This document shows positions 1 through 8,128 of a stretch of DNA of 64,000 bases, piece after piece. Under the pieces are notes generated by a model that saw nothing but the letters and a program-made list of their open reading frames with translations, had not been told where the DNA came from and did no database searches. The DNA lies in the NCBI RefSeq assembly GCF_000423905.1, contig NZ_AUIW01000011.1:20190-84189 (forward strand), given 5' to 3'. Each line of letters starts with the position of its first letter. Position 1 is the stretch's first letter. A program made the position numbers and the translations under genes. The DNA is from Thermus antranikianii DSM 12462 (GTDB lineage: Bacteria; Deinococcota; Deinococci; Deinococcales; Thermaceae).

Positions 1-591
1 GCGCACCCCCAGCTCCCTTTCCTCGTTGTCCAGGGCGTAGCCCTTCCGGCGCACGGTTTCCAGCTCCCGCTTCAGGTCCTCGAGGCGGGTCAGGGTAAAG
101 GGAGTATAGGGCACCAGGGAAAGCCCCTCGGGAATGCCCCGGAAGGCGAGAAGAACCTTCCCCACCCCCGTGGCGTGCAGGGGAGCCCGGGAGCCTGGAG
201 CAGTGAAGAGCCGAACCAATCTGGCTCCCTCCGCCTGGTCCAAATAGAGGGCCTCTCTCCCCGCTGGCACCGCCAGGTTCACGCTCTCCCCCGTTTCCGC
301 TGCCAGGGCCTCCATCTCCGGGCGCACCGCAAGAAGCAGGTTCTGCCTGGGATAGACCTGCCCCACGACAAAAGCCTTGGGACCCACCCGGTAAACACCC
401 CTTTCCTCCTCCACGAAGCCGTGGCGGACCAGGGTCTGGAGGAGGCGGTAAAGGGTGCTCTTGGTAAGCCCCGTCCGCTCTGCCAGAGGGGAAAGCCCGG
501 CCTCCTTAAGCTCCGCCAGGGCCTGAAGCACGCTCAAGCCTCGCTCCAAGGTTTTCACTTCCTCGGCTCCTTTCCTCCTAGGCCGTGGCAT
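1..591 (-). CDS. IclR-family transcriptional regulator (C-terminus beyond window)
   Basis: Reverse-strand frame with no stop before the window edge: 197 codons are visible. Residues 13-60 form the N-terminal winged helix (LSPLAERTGLTKSTLYRLLQ is the recognition region). They are followed by an IclR effector domain ending in the typical GYALDNEE stretch. IclR proteins bind small organic acids and usually control the adjacent catabolic genes. This one diverges from malate synthase and the glycolate oxidase operon, so a glyoxylate or glycolate sensor is the natural inference. An in-frame ATG at 600 is possible, but ATG 591 lies 7 bases after a TAGCAT -10 box, fitting leaderless initiation. The effector and the sign of regulation cannot be told from sequence. 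Confidence 0.9.
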   Translation of the reverse strand, partial: MPRPRRKGAEEVKTLERGLSVLQALAELKEAGLSPLAERTGLTKSTLYRLLQTLVRHGFVEEERGVYRVGPKAFVVGQVYPRQNLLLAVRPEMEALAAETGESVNLAVPAGREALYLDQAEGARLVRLFTAPGSRAPLHATGVGKVLLAFRGIPEGLSLVPYTPFTLTRLEDLKRELETVRRKGYALDNEERELGVR

Positions 592-598
592 AGGCCCC

Positions 599-627
599 AT
601 GCTAGCACCTACCGGATGGTTTTTCAA
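599..627 (-). promoter_or_regulatory. Promoter of the IclR-type regulator gene
   Basis: On the reverse strand TTGAAA (627-622), a 17-base spacer and TAGCAT (604-599) form a good sigma-A promoter. The ATG at 591 follows the -10 box by only 7 bases, so the mRNA should have almost no leader. Confidence 0.6.
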
Positions 628-630
628 GGA

Positions 631-647
631 GCAAAAAATTGTTTTGC
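631..647. promoter_or_regulatory. Palindromic candidate operator between divergent promoters
   Basis: GCAAAA (631-636), 5 bases, TTTTGC (642-647) is a perfect inverted repeat. The symmetry continues imperfectly out to 626-652. It lies exactly between the -35 boxes of the IclR gene (622-627) and of malate synthase (651-656), the expected place for the regulator to control both directions. Binding by IclR is inferred. Confidence 0.55.
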
Positions 648-650
648 TTC

Positions 651-680
651 TTGACAAATTCCGGCCCCTTCCCTTAGGCT
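651..680 (+). promoter_or_regulatory. Promoter of the malate synthase-glycolate operon
   Basis: TTGACA (651-656), an 18-base spacer and TAGGCT (675-680). The malate synthase ATG at 690 is only 9 bases further and has no Shine-Dalgarno sequence, so the transcript is predicted leaderless. Confidence 0.65.
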
Positions 681-689
681 CAAACCACC

Positions 690-2252
690 ATGAAGGGCGT
701 GGAGATCCTCAAAGATCACCCCCTCCTCAAGGAGGTGCTCACGGAAGAGGCCTTGAGGTTCGTGGTGGCCCTGCACCGGGAGTTCAACCCCGTGCGCAAG
801 GCGCTTTTGGAGCGCAGGAAAACCCTCTGGGAAAGGTACAAGGCCGGGGAAAAACCGGACTTTCTCGAGGAAACCGCCTTCGTGCGGGGCGGGTCCTGGC
901 AGGTGGCAGAAGCCCCACCGGATCTTTTGGACCGCCGGGTGGAGATCACCGGTCCTGTGGACCGCAAGATGATCATCAACGCCCTGAACTCCGGGGCCAA
1001 GGTCTTCATGGCGGATTTCGAAGACGCCCTCTCCCCCACGTGGGACAACGTGATCCAGGGGCAAAAGAACCTCTATGACGCCGTCCGCCGCCAGATTGAC
1101 TTTGTAAGCCCCGAGGGGAAGGAGTACAAGCTGAAGGAAAAGGTGGCCACCCTGGTGGTCCGGCCCCGAGGCTGGCACCTGGTGGAAAAGCACGTGCGGG
1201 TGGACGGGGAGCCCATCTCTGCAAGCCTCTTTGACTTTGGCCTTTACTTCTTCCACAACGCCCACGAGCTCCTAAGGCGAGGAAGCGGCCCCTACTTCTA
1301 CCTGCCCAAGCTGGAAAGCCACCTCGAGGCCCGGCTTTGGAACCAGGTCTTCAACTTCGCCCAGGACTACCTGGGCATCCCTCGGGGCACCATCCGGGCC
1401 ACGGTGCTCATCGAAACCATCCTGGCGGCCTTCGAAATGGAGGAGATCCTCTACGAGCTTAAAGAGCACGCCGCTGGGCTTAACGCCGGCCGCTGGGACT
1501 ACATCTTCAGCTGCATCAAGAAGTTCGCCACCACCGCCCCCATCTTCCCCGACCGGGCCCAGGTCACCATGACCGTGCCCTTCATGAAGGCCTACACCGA
1601 GCTTCTGGTGAAGTCCTGCCATATCCATGGGGCCCATGCCATCGGGGGCATGGCTGCCTTCATCCCCAGCCGCAAGGACCCCCAGGTGAACGAAAGGGCC
1701 TTCCAGCAGGTGCGGGCCGACAAGGAGCGGGAAGCCTCCCAGGGATTTGACGGCACCTGGGTGGCCCACCCCGACCTGGTGCCCGTGGCCCAGGAGGTCT
1801 TCGACCGGTATCTGGGGGATAGGCCCCACCAGAAGCACGTGAAGCGGGAGGACGTCCAGGTGAGGGCGGAGGATCTTCTGAACTTTGAGGTCCCGGGGGG
1901 CAAGGTGACGGAGGCAGGCCTTCGCAACAACATCTCCGTGGCCCTCCAGTACCTGAACCAGTGGCTCCTCGGCAACGGGGCGGCCGCCATCTTCAACCTC
2001 ATGGAGGACGCCGCCACCGCCGAGATCAGCAGGGCACAGCTCTGGCAATGGGTGCACCGGCAGGCCACCTTGGAGGACGGCCGTACGGTCACCCCTGAGC
2101 TTTACCAAAAGATCAAGGAAGAGGAGCTCGCCAAGCTGGGAGGACGGGAGGTTGGCCGCTATAAGGAGGCCGAGGAGATCCTGGACAAGCTGGTCCTCTC
2201 GGAGGAGTTCATCGAGTTTCTGACCCTGGTGGCCTACGATTACCTGGACTGA
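690..2252 (+). CDS. aceB: Malate synthase A
   Basis: 520 residues, close to the usual 530 of the A form. It condenses glyoxylate with acetyl-CoA to malate in the cytoplasm. The TIM-barrel landmarks are present: the [17 protein letters not shown] segment carrying acidic metal/substrate residues (about 109), the [16 protein letters not shown] helix region, and the family signature [11 protein letters not shown] near residue 265. It is the first gene of a run ending in glycerate kinase and is separated from glcD by 76 bases containing a GGAAGGGG/CCCCTTCC inverted repeat (about 2274-2306). Transcription is probably controlled by the divergent IclR-type regulator. No isocitrate lyase gene is in the window, so glyoxylate here is likely supplied by the downstream glycolate oxidase. 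Confidence 0.96.
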   Translation: MKGVEILKDHPLLKEVLTEEALRFVVALHREFNPVRKALLERRKTLWERYKAGEKPDFLEETAFVRGGSWQVAEAPPDLLDRRVEITGPVDRKMIINALNSGAKVFMADFEDALSPTWDNVIQGQKNLYDAVRRQIDFVSPEGKEYKLKEKVATLVVRPRGWHLVEKHVRVDGEPISASLFDFGLYFFHNAHELLRRGSGPYFYLPKLESHLEARLWNQVFNFAQDYLGIPRGTIRATVLIETILAAFEMEEILYELKEHAAGLNAGRWDYIFSCIKKFATTAPIFPDRAQVTMTVPFMKAYTELLVKSCHIHGAHAIGGMAAFIPSRKDPQVNERAFQQVRADKEREASQGFDGTWVAHPDLVPVAQEVFDRYLGDRPHQKHVKREDVQVRAEDLLNFEVPGGKVTEAGLRNNISVALQYLNQWLLGNGAAAIFNLMEDAATAEISRAQLWQWVHRQATLEDGRTVTPELYQKIKEEELAKLGGREVGRYKEAEEILDKLVLSEEFIEFLTLVAYDYLD

Positions 2253-2328
2253 GACCAAAAGGATCCGGGCTAGGAAGGGGTGGGGCAGGCCATCCGCCCC
2301 TTCCGGTAAGGTGGGATAGGAGGTGGCA

Positions 2329-3732
2329 ATGGGGTTCCTGGAAGAGCTTAGGGCCCTCTTTCCCCCGGGGAGGCTGCTGACCAAGGAGGCGGAGCTTGTC
2401 CCTTACGAGTCCGACGCCCTCACCGCCTACCGCAGGCGTCCCCTGGCCGTGGTGCTTCCCGAGCGGAAGGAAGAGGTGGTGGAAGCGGTGCGCCTCTGCT
2501 ACCGCCACGGGGTGCCCTTTGTGGCCCGGGGAAGCGGCACCAGCCTCTCGGGAGGCTCCTTGCCCGTGGAGGGGGGCCTGGTCATCGCCCTCAACCGCAT
2601 GAACCGCATCCTACGCCTGGACCCCAAGGCCCGGATCGCGGTGGTGGAGCCCGGAGTGGTGAACCTGGAGGTTTCCCGGCAGGCAGCTCCTTTTGGCCTC
2701 TATTACGCCCCCGATCCCTCCAGCCAGCCCATCTCCACCATCGGTGGGAACGTGGCCTTCAACTCCGGCGGGGCCCACTGCCTGAAGTACGGGATGACGG
2801 CGGGCCACGTGCTGGCCCTCGAGGTGGTCACCCCCCAAGGGGAGGTGGTGCGCCTGGGCGGGGAAGGCCTTGAGACCGTAGGTCCCGACCTCCACGGCTT
2901 TTTCGTGGGCACCGAGGGGCTTTTGGGAGTAGCCCTGGAGATCACCCTGAGGCTTCTTCCCAAGCCCGAGGCCTACCACACCCTGCTGGCCGCCTACGGG
3001 AGCCTCGAGGCCGCCGGCAACGCCGTGAGCCAGGTGATCCGAAGCGGGCTCCTCCCCGGGGCCATGGAGATCATGGACCGCTTGGCCATAGAGGCCGCCG
3101 AGGCAGCGGTGAAGGCCGGCTATCCCCGGGTGGAGGCCCTCCTCATCGTGGAGCTGGAAGGCCCCAAGGAGGAGGTGGAGGAGGAAGCCAAACTCCTGGC
3201 CCAGGTGATTAAAGAAAGCGGGGCCTTGGAGGTGCGCGTCGCCCAAAGCGAGGCGGAGCGCCAGGCCATCTGGAAGGGGCGCAAGGCTGCCTTCAGCGCC
3301 GTGGGAAGGCTTTCCCCCGATTACATCGTCCAGGACGGGGTAGTGCCCCGAAGCCGCCTGGGGGAAGCCCTGAAGGAGATCGAAAGGCTTTCCCAGGAAT
3401 ACGGCCTTAGGGTGGCCAACGTCTTCCACGCCGGGGACGGAAACCTTCACCCCCTGGTCCTCTACGACGGCAAAAAACCTGGGGAGCTGGAGCGGGCCGA
3501 GGAGCTGGCGGGAGAAATCCTCAAGCTTTGCGTGCGCCTAGGAGGGTCCTTGACCGGGGAACACGGCATCGGGGTGGAGAAGAAGGAGTACATGCCAAAG
3601 ATGTTCGCCCCGGAAGACCTCCTGGCCATGGAACGGGTCAAGGAGGCCCTGGACCCCCAAGGCCTCGCCAACCGGGGCAAGGTGCTACCCGGCCACGGGC
3701 AAGGCCCGCATCTAGGAGAGGTGTATGCCTGA
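2329..3732 (+). CDS. glcD: Glycolate oxidase, FAD-linked subunit GlcD
   Basis: A flavoprotein of the FAD_binding_4/FAD-oxidase C-terminal family (about 467 residues) that oxidises glycolate, or a related 2-hydroxyacid, to glyoxylate with GlcE and GlcF. The FAD-binding half shows [20 protein letters not shown] near residue 68 and [20 protein letters not shown] near 130. The C-terminal half ends with the conserved [11 protein letters not shown] and [18 protein letters not shown] motifs. ATG 2329 is preferred to GTG 2323 because AGGAGG at 2318-2323 sits 5 bases upstream of it. The gene overlaps glcE by 8 bp. D-lactate dehydrogenase is an alternative specificity, but the glcDEF arrangement beside malate synthase favours glycolate. 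Confidence 0.92.
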   Translation: MGFLEELRALFPPGRLLTKEAELVPYESDALTAYRRRPLAVVLPERKEEVVEAVRLCYRHGVPFVARGSGTSLSGGSLPVEGGLVIALNRMNRILRLDPKARIAVVEPGVVNLEVSRQAAPFGLYYAPDPSSQPISTIGGNVAFNSGGAHCLKYGMTAGHVLALEVVTPQGEVVRLGGEGLETVGPDLHGFFVGTEGLLGVALEITLRLLPKPEAYHTLLAAYGSLEAAGNAVSQVIRSGLLPGAMEIMDRLAIEAAEAAVKAGYPRVEALLIVELEGPKEEVEEEAKLLAQVIKESGALEVRVAQSEAERQAIWKGRKAAFSAVGRLSPDYIVQDGVVPRSRLGEALKEIERLSQEYGLRVANVFHAGDGNLHPLVLYDGKKPGELERAEELAGEILKLCVRLGGSLTGEHGIGVEKKEYMPKMFAPEDLLAMERVKEALDPQGLANRGKVLPGHGQGPHLGEVYA

Positions 3733-4771
3733 GGTCCGTGCCAACTCTCTGGAAGAAGTACAGGAAGCCGTGCGCACCTATCCCCGCCTGCGCCCCAAGG
3801 GGGGTGGGAGCAAGCCAGCCCTCTCCACCCCCAAGGACGGGGAGACCCTCCTGGATCTTTCGGGCCTCAGGGGCATCCTGGAGTATGCCCCTGAGGAGTT
3901 CGTCTTCACCGCCTATGCCGGCACACCCCTTAAGGAGATAGAGGAAACCCTACGGGCCCACGGCCAGTACCTGCCCTTCCACCCACCCCTGGTGGAGCAG
4001 GGGGCCACCCTTGGGGGTACGGTGGCAGCAGGGCTTTCCGGCCCCATGCGGGAACGGTTTGGGGGCCTGAGGGACTTCATCCTGGGAGTGCGCTTCGTGG
4101 ACGGGGAAGGAAGGGTGGTGCGGGGCGGAGGCAAGGTGGTGAAAAATGCCGCTGGCTTCCCTTTCCACCGCCTCATGGTAGGTTCCCTGGGAGCCTTCGG
4201 GGTCATGGTGGAGCTTTCCTTCAAGGTCTTCCCCTCCCCCAGGGCCACCCAGACCCTACGGCTCACCTATGGGAGCCTAGCGGAGGCCCTTGCCGCTATG
4301 GAACGCCTCCGGGTGCTTCCCCTGGATCTTCTGGCCCTGGACCTCATTCCCCCCGCCACCCTGGAGATTCGGCTAGGGGGGTTCCCCGAAAGCCTGGGGA
4401 AAAGACTAAAACGACTACAGGAAATCCTGCAAAAGGAAGGCGAGGTGCTGGCGGAGGACGAAACCCACTGGGAAGGGGTGCGGAACCTCCGCTTCCTGGA
4501 GGAGGCCCCCATCTGGGTCAAGGTTCCCTCCACCCCCGCCTGGGTGCCCAAGCTGGAAGACCTGCCCCTAGGGCCCAGGCGGTACCTGGCAGGAGGGGAA
4601 CTCCTCTACGCCGGGATGGAGGCCAAGGGACTGGCATCCCTTAGGCAGGCAGGGATTCCCCACCTGGTCCTAAAGGGCGCCGAGGATGCCCTCTTCCCCC
4701 ACCCGCCCGAGGCCTTTTTCCGCAAGCTTAAGCTGGCCCTGGACCCCAGGGGCCGTTTTCCCTTAGGGTGA
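3725..4771 (+). CDS. glcE: Glycolate oxidase, FAD-binding subunit GlcE
   Basis: 348 residues with a second, shorter FAD_binding_4 domain: an N-terminal [11 protein letters not shown] loop, then [15 protein letters not shown] and the [27 protein letters not shown] region split over residues 95-165. GlcE partners GlcD and passes electrons to GlcF. Translation is coupled to glcD by an 8-bp overlap, and glcF starts 4 bases after the stop. Divergent C-termini are usual for this subunit. Confidence 0.9.
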   Translation: MPEVRANSLEEVQEAVRTYPRLRPKGGGSKPALSTPKDGETLLDLSGLRGILEYAPEEFVFTAYAGTPLKEIEETLRAHGQYLPFHPPLVEQGATLGGTVAAGLSGPMRERFGGLRDFILGVRFVDGEGRVVRGGGKVVKNAAGFPFHRLMVGSLGAFGVMVELSFKVFPSPRATQTLRLTYGSLAEALAAMERLRVLPLDLLALDLIPPATLEIRLGGFPESLGKRLKRLQEILQKEGEVLAEDETHWEGVRNLRFLEEAPIWVKVPSTPAWVPKLEDLPLGPRRYLAGGELLYAGMEAKGLASLRQAGIPHLVLKGAEDALFPHPPEAFFRKLKLALDPRGRFPLG

Positions 4772-4775
4772 GAGC

Positions 4776-6044
4776 ATGCAGCACCGCATACCCGTGGAAA
4801 CCCTGGGCAGGGAAGGGGAGGTGATGGCCCACGCCATCGAGGCCTGCGTCCATTGCGGCTTCTGCCTTCCCACCTGCCCCACCTACCTGGTCCTGCAGGA
4901 GGAGATGGACTCCCCCCGGGGTCGGATCTTCCTGATGAAGGAGGTCCTCGAGGGGAACCTCTCCCTGGAGGAAGCCCTTCCCTATCTGGATCGTTGCCTG
5001 GCCTGCCAAGCCTGCGTTACCGCCTGCCCAAGCGGCGTCCCCTACGGCGAGCTCATCGCCACCTTCCGCCTGCACACCGAGAGCAAGCGCCACCGCTACC
5101 CCCTGGAACAGGTCTTTCGCCGGTCCCTCCTCCGCATCCTCCCCTACCCTGAGCGCTTTCGGCCCCTGGCCGAGCTGGGAAGCCGGCTAAAACCCCTCCT
5201 CAAGCCCCTCCCCCTGCCCAAGGCCCTTAAGGCTCCCATCGCCCTGCTCCCGGACCGCCTACCGGACAGGGAATCCTACCAGGAGGTCTACCCCGCCAAG
5301 GGCCCAAGGCGGGCCAGGGTGGGCATCCTCCTGGGCTGCGCCCAGCAGGTCCTGAGGCCCTCCATCAACCGGGCCACCATCCGGGTCCTCCAGGAAAACG
5401 GGGTGGAGGTGATAGCCGCCAAGGAACAGGTCTGTTGCGGGGCCCTAAACCTCCACGCCGGGGACAAGGAGGGGGCCAGGGCCTTGGCCCGCACCAACCT
5501 GAGGGTTTTCCGGGAGGTGGACTACGTGGTCACCAACGCCGCCGGTTGCGGCTCGGGGATGAGGGAATACCCCCTTCTCTTCCTGGGGGAACCCGAGGAG
5601 GAGGAGGCCAGGGCCCTGGCCGCCAAGGTGAAGGACCTCACCGTCATCCTGGACGAGCTGGGCTTCATCCCCCCTCCCCCGCCCCCAAGGCCCCTCAGGG
5701 TGGCCTACCACGACGCCTGCCACCTGGCCCACGCCCAGGGGGTGCGGGAGGCCCCAAGGAGGATCCTTAAGGCCTCTGGGGTGGAGGTGCTGGAGCCCAA
5801 GGAGTGGGAGATCTGCTGCGGCAGCGCCGGCACCTACAACCTCTTCCAGCCCGAGATCGCCGAGGTTTTGGGCAGGAGAAAGGCGGAAAACCTTCAGGCC
5901 ACCCAGCCCGAACTGGTGGTCACGGGCAACATCGGCTGCCTCACCCAGATCCAGGCCTATTTGGACAAGAGCATCCCCATCCTGCACACGGCGGAGCTTC
6001 TGGAGATGCTTTATGAGGGGAAACCTCCCCTCGTCCAAGGATGA
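4776..6044 (+). CDS. glcF: Glycolate oxidase, iron-sulfur subunit GlcF
   Basis: 422 residues. Two 4Fe-4S ferredoxin motifs lie at C24/C27/C30/C34 and C74/C77/C80/C84. Two CCG-type cysteine-rich domains follow (CCGALNLHAG and CCGSAGTYNLFQ), the arrangement of GlcF and heterodisulfide-reductase-like electron carriers. It is predicted to pass electrons from the GlcDE flavoproteins to the quinone pool at the inner face of the membrane. The last codons overlap the glycerate kinase start by 4 bp, which argues for one transcript and one pathway. Confidence 0.93.
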   Translation: MQHRIPVETLGREGEVMAHAIEACVHCGFCLPTCPTYLVLQEEMDSPRGRIFLMKEVLEGNLSLEEALPYLDRCLACQACVTACPSGVPYGELIATFRLHTESKRHRYPLEQVFRRSLLRILPYPERFRPLAELGSRLKPLLKPLPLPKALKAPIALLPDRLPDRESYQEVYPAKGPRRARVGILLGCAQQVLRPSINRATIRVLQENGVEVIAAKEQVCCGALNLHAGDKEGARALARTNLRVFREVDYVVTNAAGCGSGMREYPLLFLGEPEEEEARALAAKVKDLTVILDELGFIPPPPPPRPLRVAYHDACHLAHAQGVREAPRRILKASGVEVLEPKEWEICCGSAGTYNLFQPEIAEVLGRRKAENLQATQPELVVTGNIGCLTQIQAYLDKSIPILHTAELLEMLYEGKPPLVQG

Positions 6045-7261
6045 GCCCTCTCCTAGAAGCCACCTTCCGCCAGGCCCTCGAGGAAGCCCACCCCTACCGC
6101 CTCACCCTTAGGGCCCTTCCCAAGGCCAGGCCCCACCTGATCCTGGCAGTGGGCAAGGGAGCCTCTTGGATGCTAAAGGCGGCCTTGGATCGCTATGGGG
6201 AGGTACCCTACCACCTCACCCTGCCCAAGGGGCAGGATGCCTTGGGGCTACGAGCGGTCTTCGCCGGCCATCCCTTGCCCGATGGGGAAAGCCTAAGGGC
6301 GGCCCAGGAGGTCCTGGAACTCCTCAAGGGGCTTTCCCCCAAGGCGCGGGTTTTAGCCCTGGTTTCGGGCGGGGGAAGCGCCCTTTGGTGCCTGCCCCTG
6401 GGGATCTCCTTGGAGGCGAAGCGGGCCCTCACGGAGGCCCTCCTGAAAAGCGGGGCCAGCATTAGGGAAATCAACGCCGTGCGCAAGCATCTCTCCCAGG
6501 TGAAGGGGGGAAGGCTTCTAAAGGCCACCCAAGCCCGGCTTCACGTGCTTCTCCTCTCCGACGTGCCAGGCGATGACCCCGGGGTTATCGCCTCGGGACC
6601 CTTCCATCCCGATTCCAGCACCTACCTCGAGGCCCTGGCCGTCCTGGACCGGTATGGCCTGGCCTTTCCCGAAGCCAGGCGGGTGTTGGAAGAAGGACTA
6701 AGGGGCCGGTTCCCCGAAACCCTGAAGCCCCAAGACCCCGCCCTAAAACGGCTGTCCTACCGGATCGTCGGGCGCAACCTGGACCTCCTAAAGGCCGCCC
6801 AAGGGTTCTTAAGGCGGCAAGGCTACCGGGCGGTGATCCTCTCGGACCGCTTCGGCGGCGAGGCCCGGGCCCTGGCCCGCTTCCATGCGGAGCTGGTGGA
6901 AACCCTCCGCGCCCATGGCCTTCCCTTCAAAAAGCCCCTTTTCCTCCTCTCCGGGGGGGAAGCCCAGGTACAGGTGAGGGGGAAGGGTAGGGGGGGCCGG
7001 AACCTGGAGTTCCTCCTCGCCCTCTACGCCCACCTCCAAACCCCCCTTTACGCCTTGGCCGCGGATTCCGACGGGCTGGATGGACCCTCAGAAGCGGCGG
7101 GAGCCCTCCTCACCCCGGAGGTCTGGAACCTGGGGCTGGACCCAAGGCCCTTCTTGGAAGCCAACGACAGCTACGGCTTCTTTGAACAGGCGGGAACCCT
7201 CCTAAAAACCGGGCCTACCGGCACCAACCTCAACGACTTCCGCCTCCTCTTTGTAGACTGA
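6041..7261 (+). CDS. Glycerate 2-kinase (MOFRL family)
   Basis: 406 residues. The N-terminal domain has LVSGGGSALWCLP and the conserved IREINAVRKHLSQVKGGRL helix. The C-terminal MOFRL domain has GGRNLEFLLAL, ADSDGLDGPSEAAGA and TGPTGTNLNDF. This family phosphorylates glycerate to 2-phosphoglycerate, feeding lower glycolysis. Coupled by a 4-bp overlap to glcF, it completes a glycolate to glyoxylate to glycerate or malate route. No glyoxylate carboligase is seen nearby, so how glycerate is formed is not shown here. Hydroxypyruvate reductase (TtuD) is an older name for the same family. Confidence 0.92.
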   Translation: MSPLLEATFRQALEEAHPYRLTLRALPKARPHLILAVGKGASWMLKAALDRYGEVPYHLTLPKGQDALGLRAVFAGHPLPDGESLRAAQEVLELLKGLSPKARVLALVSGGGSALWCLPLGISLEAKRALTEALLKSGASIREINAVRKHLSQVKGGRLLKATQARLHVLLLSDVPGDDPGVIASGPFHPDSSTYLEALAVLDRYGLAFPEARRVLEEGLRGRFPETLKPQDPALKRLSYRIVGRNLDLLKAAQGFLRRQGYRAVILSDRFGGEARALARFHAELVETLRAHGLPFKKPLFLLSGGEAQVQVRGKGRGGRNLEFLLALYAHLQTPLYALAADSDGLDGPSEAAGALLTPEVWNLGLDPRPFLEANDSYGFFEQAGTLLKTGPTGTNLNDFRLLFVD

Positions 7262-7330
7262 AAAGGTGGAGTACCCGGAGCTGGCCCCGGTCCTCGAGGC
7301 CATCCTCAAAACCGTCCCGGCCCAGAAGAT
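7254..7330 (+). repeat. Direct repeat, copy A (parent)
   Basis: This segment, which includes the TAGACT -10 box and the first 22 codons of the MNT gene, recurs at 8033-8109 without gaps at an offset of 779 bases. From 7267 to 7330 only one base differs (7322). Copy A continues into an intact gene; copy B does not. Confidence 0.9.
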
Positions 7331-7583
7331 CATCCTCTTCGGCAGCCGGGCCCGGGGAGAGGCCCACCCGGAAAGCGACTACGACCTCCTCATCGTGGTG
7401 CCCCCAGAGTATAAGACCATGCGGGTGTGGAAAGACCTGTACCTGGCCGCCAGCAAGGCCCAAAAAGGCTTCAGCCTGGACCTGGTCTTGGCCACTGAGG
7501 AGGATCTGGCCAGGTACCGGGACGCCTGGATGACCATCTACCCGGAGGCGCTAAAGGAGGGCCGGGTGCTCTATGCCGCGTGA
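7266..7583 (+). CDS. MNT-type minimal nucleotidyltransferase
   Basis: 105 residues. The nucleotidyltransferase fold is marked by FGSRARGE (G26, S27) followed by SDYDLLIVV with the catalytic pair D38 and D40. GTG 7266 lies 6 bases after TAGACT (7254-7259), the pattern seen at other leaderless starts here, although the gene also sits only 4 bases after glycerate kinase. It overlaps the HEPN gene by 11 bp. In MntA/HepT toxin-antitoxin systems the MNT partner is the antitoxin and AMPylates the HEPN toxin. Whether this pair does so is unproven. Confidence 0.88.
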   Translation: MEYPELAPVLEAILKTVPAQKIILFGSRARGEAHPESDYDLLIVVPPEYKTMRVWKDLYLAASKAQKGFSLDLVLATEEDLARYRDAWMTIYPEALKEGRVLYAA

Positions 7584-7965
7584 GGCCTCGGACCCCTGGA
7601 CCTGGCTTACCCGGGCCAAGAGCAACCTGGCCAGGGCCCGCCTCGGGCGGACCAGCCCGGAGGTGGCCTGGGAAGACCCTTGCTTTGACGCCCAGCAAGC
7701 TGCGGAAAAGGCCCTCAAAGCCCTCCTCATCGCCCTTGGCATCCCTTTTCCCAAAACCCACGACCTGGCACGGCTTTTGGAGCTGATCCGTCCCCATCTC
7801 CCCGTGCCCGTGGAGCTAGAAGCCCTGGCCCGGCTTAACCCCTTCGCCGTGGCGGGCCGCTACCCAGGGGACCTCCCTGAGGCCACGGAAGAGGACTGGA
7901 AAGAGGCTCTTCTTCTAGCCGAGCAGGCCGTGGCCTGGGCAGAAAGGGTCTTGGCTGGCGATTGA
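7573..7965 (+). CDS. HEPN domain protein, partner of the MNT protein
   Basis: 130 residues, mostly helical, with the HEPN (PF05168-type) landmarks FDAQQAAEKALKALLIA around residue 38, FPKTHDLARLLELI around 57 and AVAGRYPG around 91. The canonical HepT RNase motif, R-X4-6-H near the C-terminus, is not evident: the stretch after AVAGRYPGD has no histidine. RNase toxicity is therefore doubtful and the pair may act otherwise. Its start lies inside the MNT gene, so the two are translationally coupled. Confidence 0.85.
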   Translation: MPREASDPWTWLTRAKSNLARARLGRTSPEVAWEDPCFDAQQAAEKALKALLIALGIPFPKTHDLARLLELIRPHLPVPVELEALARLNPFAVAGRYPGDLPEATEEDWKEALLLAEQAVAWAERVLAGD

Positions 7966-8032
7966 CGCCCCGCGCCTTGGCACAAAAAAGATGAGCCTTT
8001 AGAGCCCATCCGTTGATCCAAGGGCTTTCCTA

Positions 8033-8109
8033 TAGACTAAAGGAATGGAGTACCCGGAGCTGGCCCCGGTCCTCGAGGCCATCCTCAAAACCGTCCCGGC
8101 GCAGAAGAT
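8033..8109 (+). repeat. Direct repeat, copy B (truncated MNT 5' end)
   Basis: Near-identical to 7254-7330, including the TAGACT -10 box, but with the GTG start changed to ATG. Identity stops abruptly at 8109/7330, where copy B runs into sequence leading to hemW. Confidence 0.9.
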
Positions 8110-8128
8110 TTCCCTTCACCATGGCTAG
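8045..8128 (+). pseudogene. 27-codon MNT gene fragment overlapping the hemW start
   Basis: ATG 8045 opens a frame whose first 22 residues match the MNT protein. Five further residues follow before TAG at 8126-8128. That stop lies 5-7 bases inside hemW (ATG 8121), giving an 8-bp overlap. TAGACT (8033-8038) lies 6 bases before the ATG, as in the parent copy. hemW has no Shine-Dalgarno sequence of its own, so this fragment could have become a leader peptide for hemW translation. That role is inference. Confidence 0.7.

Noticed and set aside
7266..7965. Confident call of an active HepT/MntA toxin-antitoxin pair
   Set aside because: The HEPN protein lacks an evident R-X4-6-H RNase motif, so only the domain names are claimed.
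8013..8120. N-terminal extension of hemW
   Set aside because: The extra residues are Ser/Arg-rich out-of-frame translation of the duplicated MNT fragment; the family start is MASLYLHVPF.
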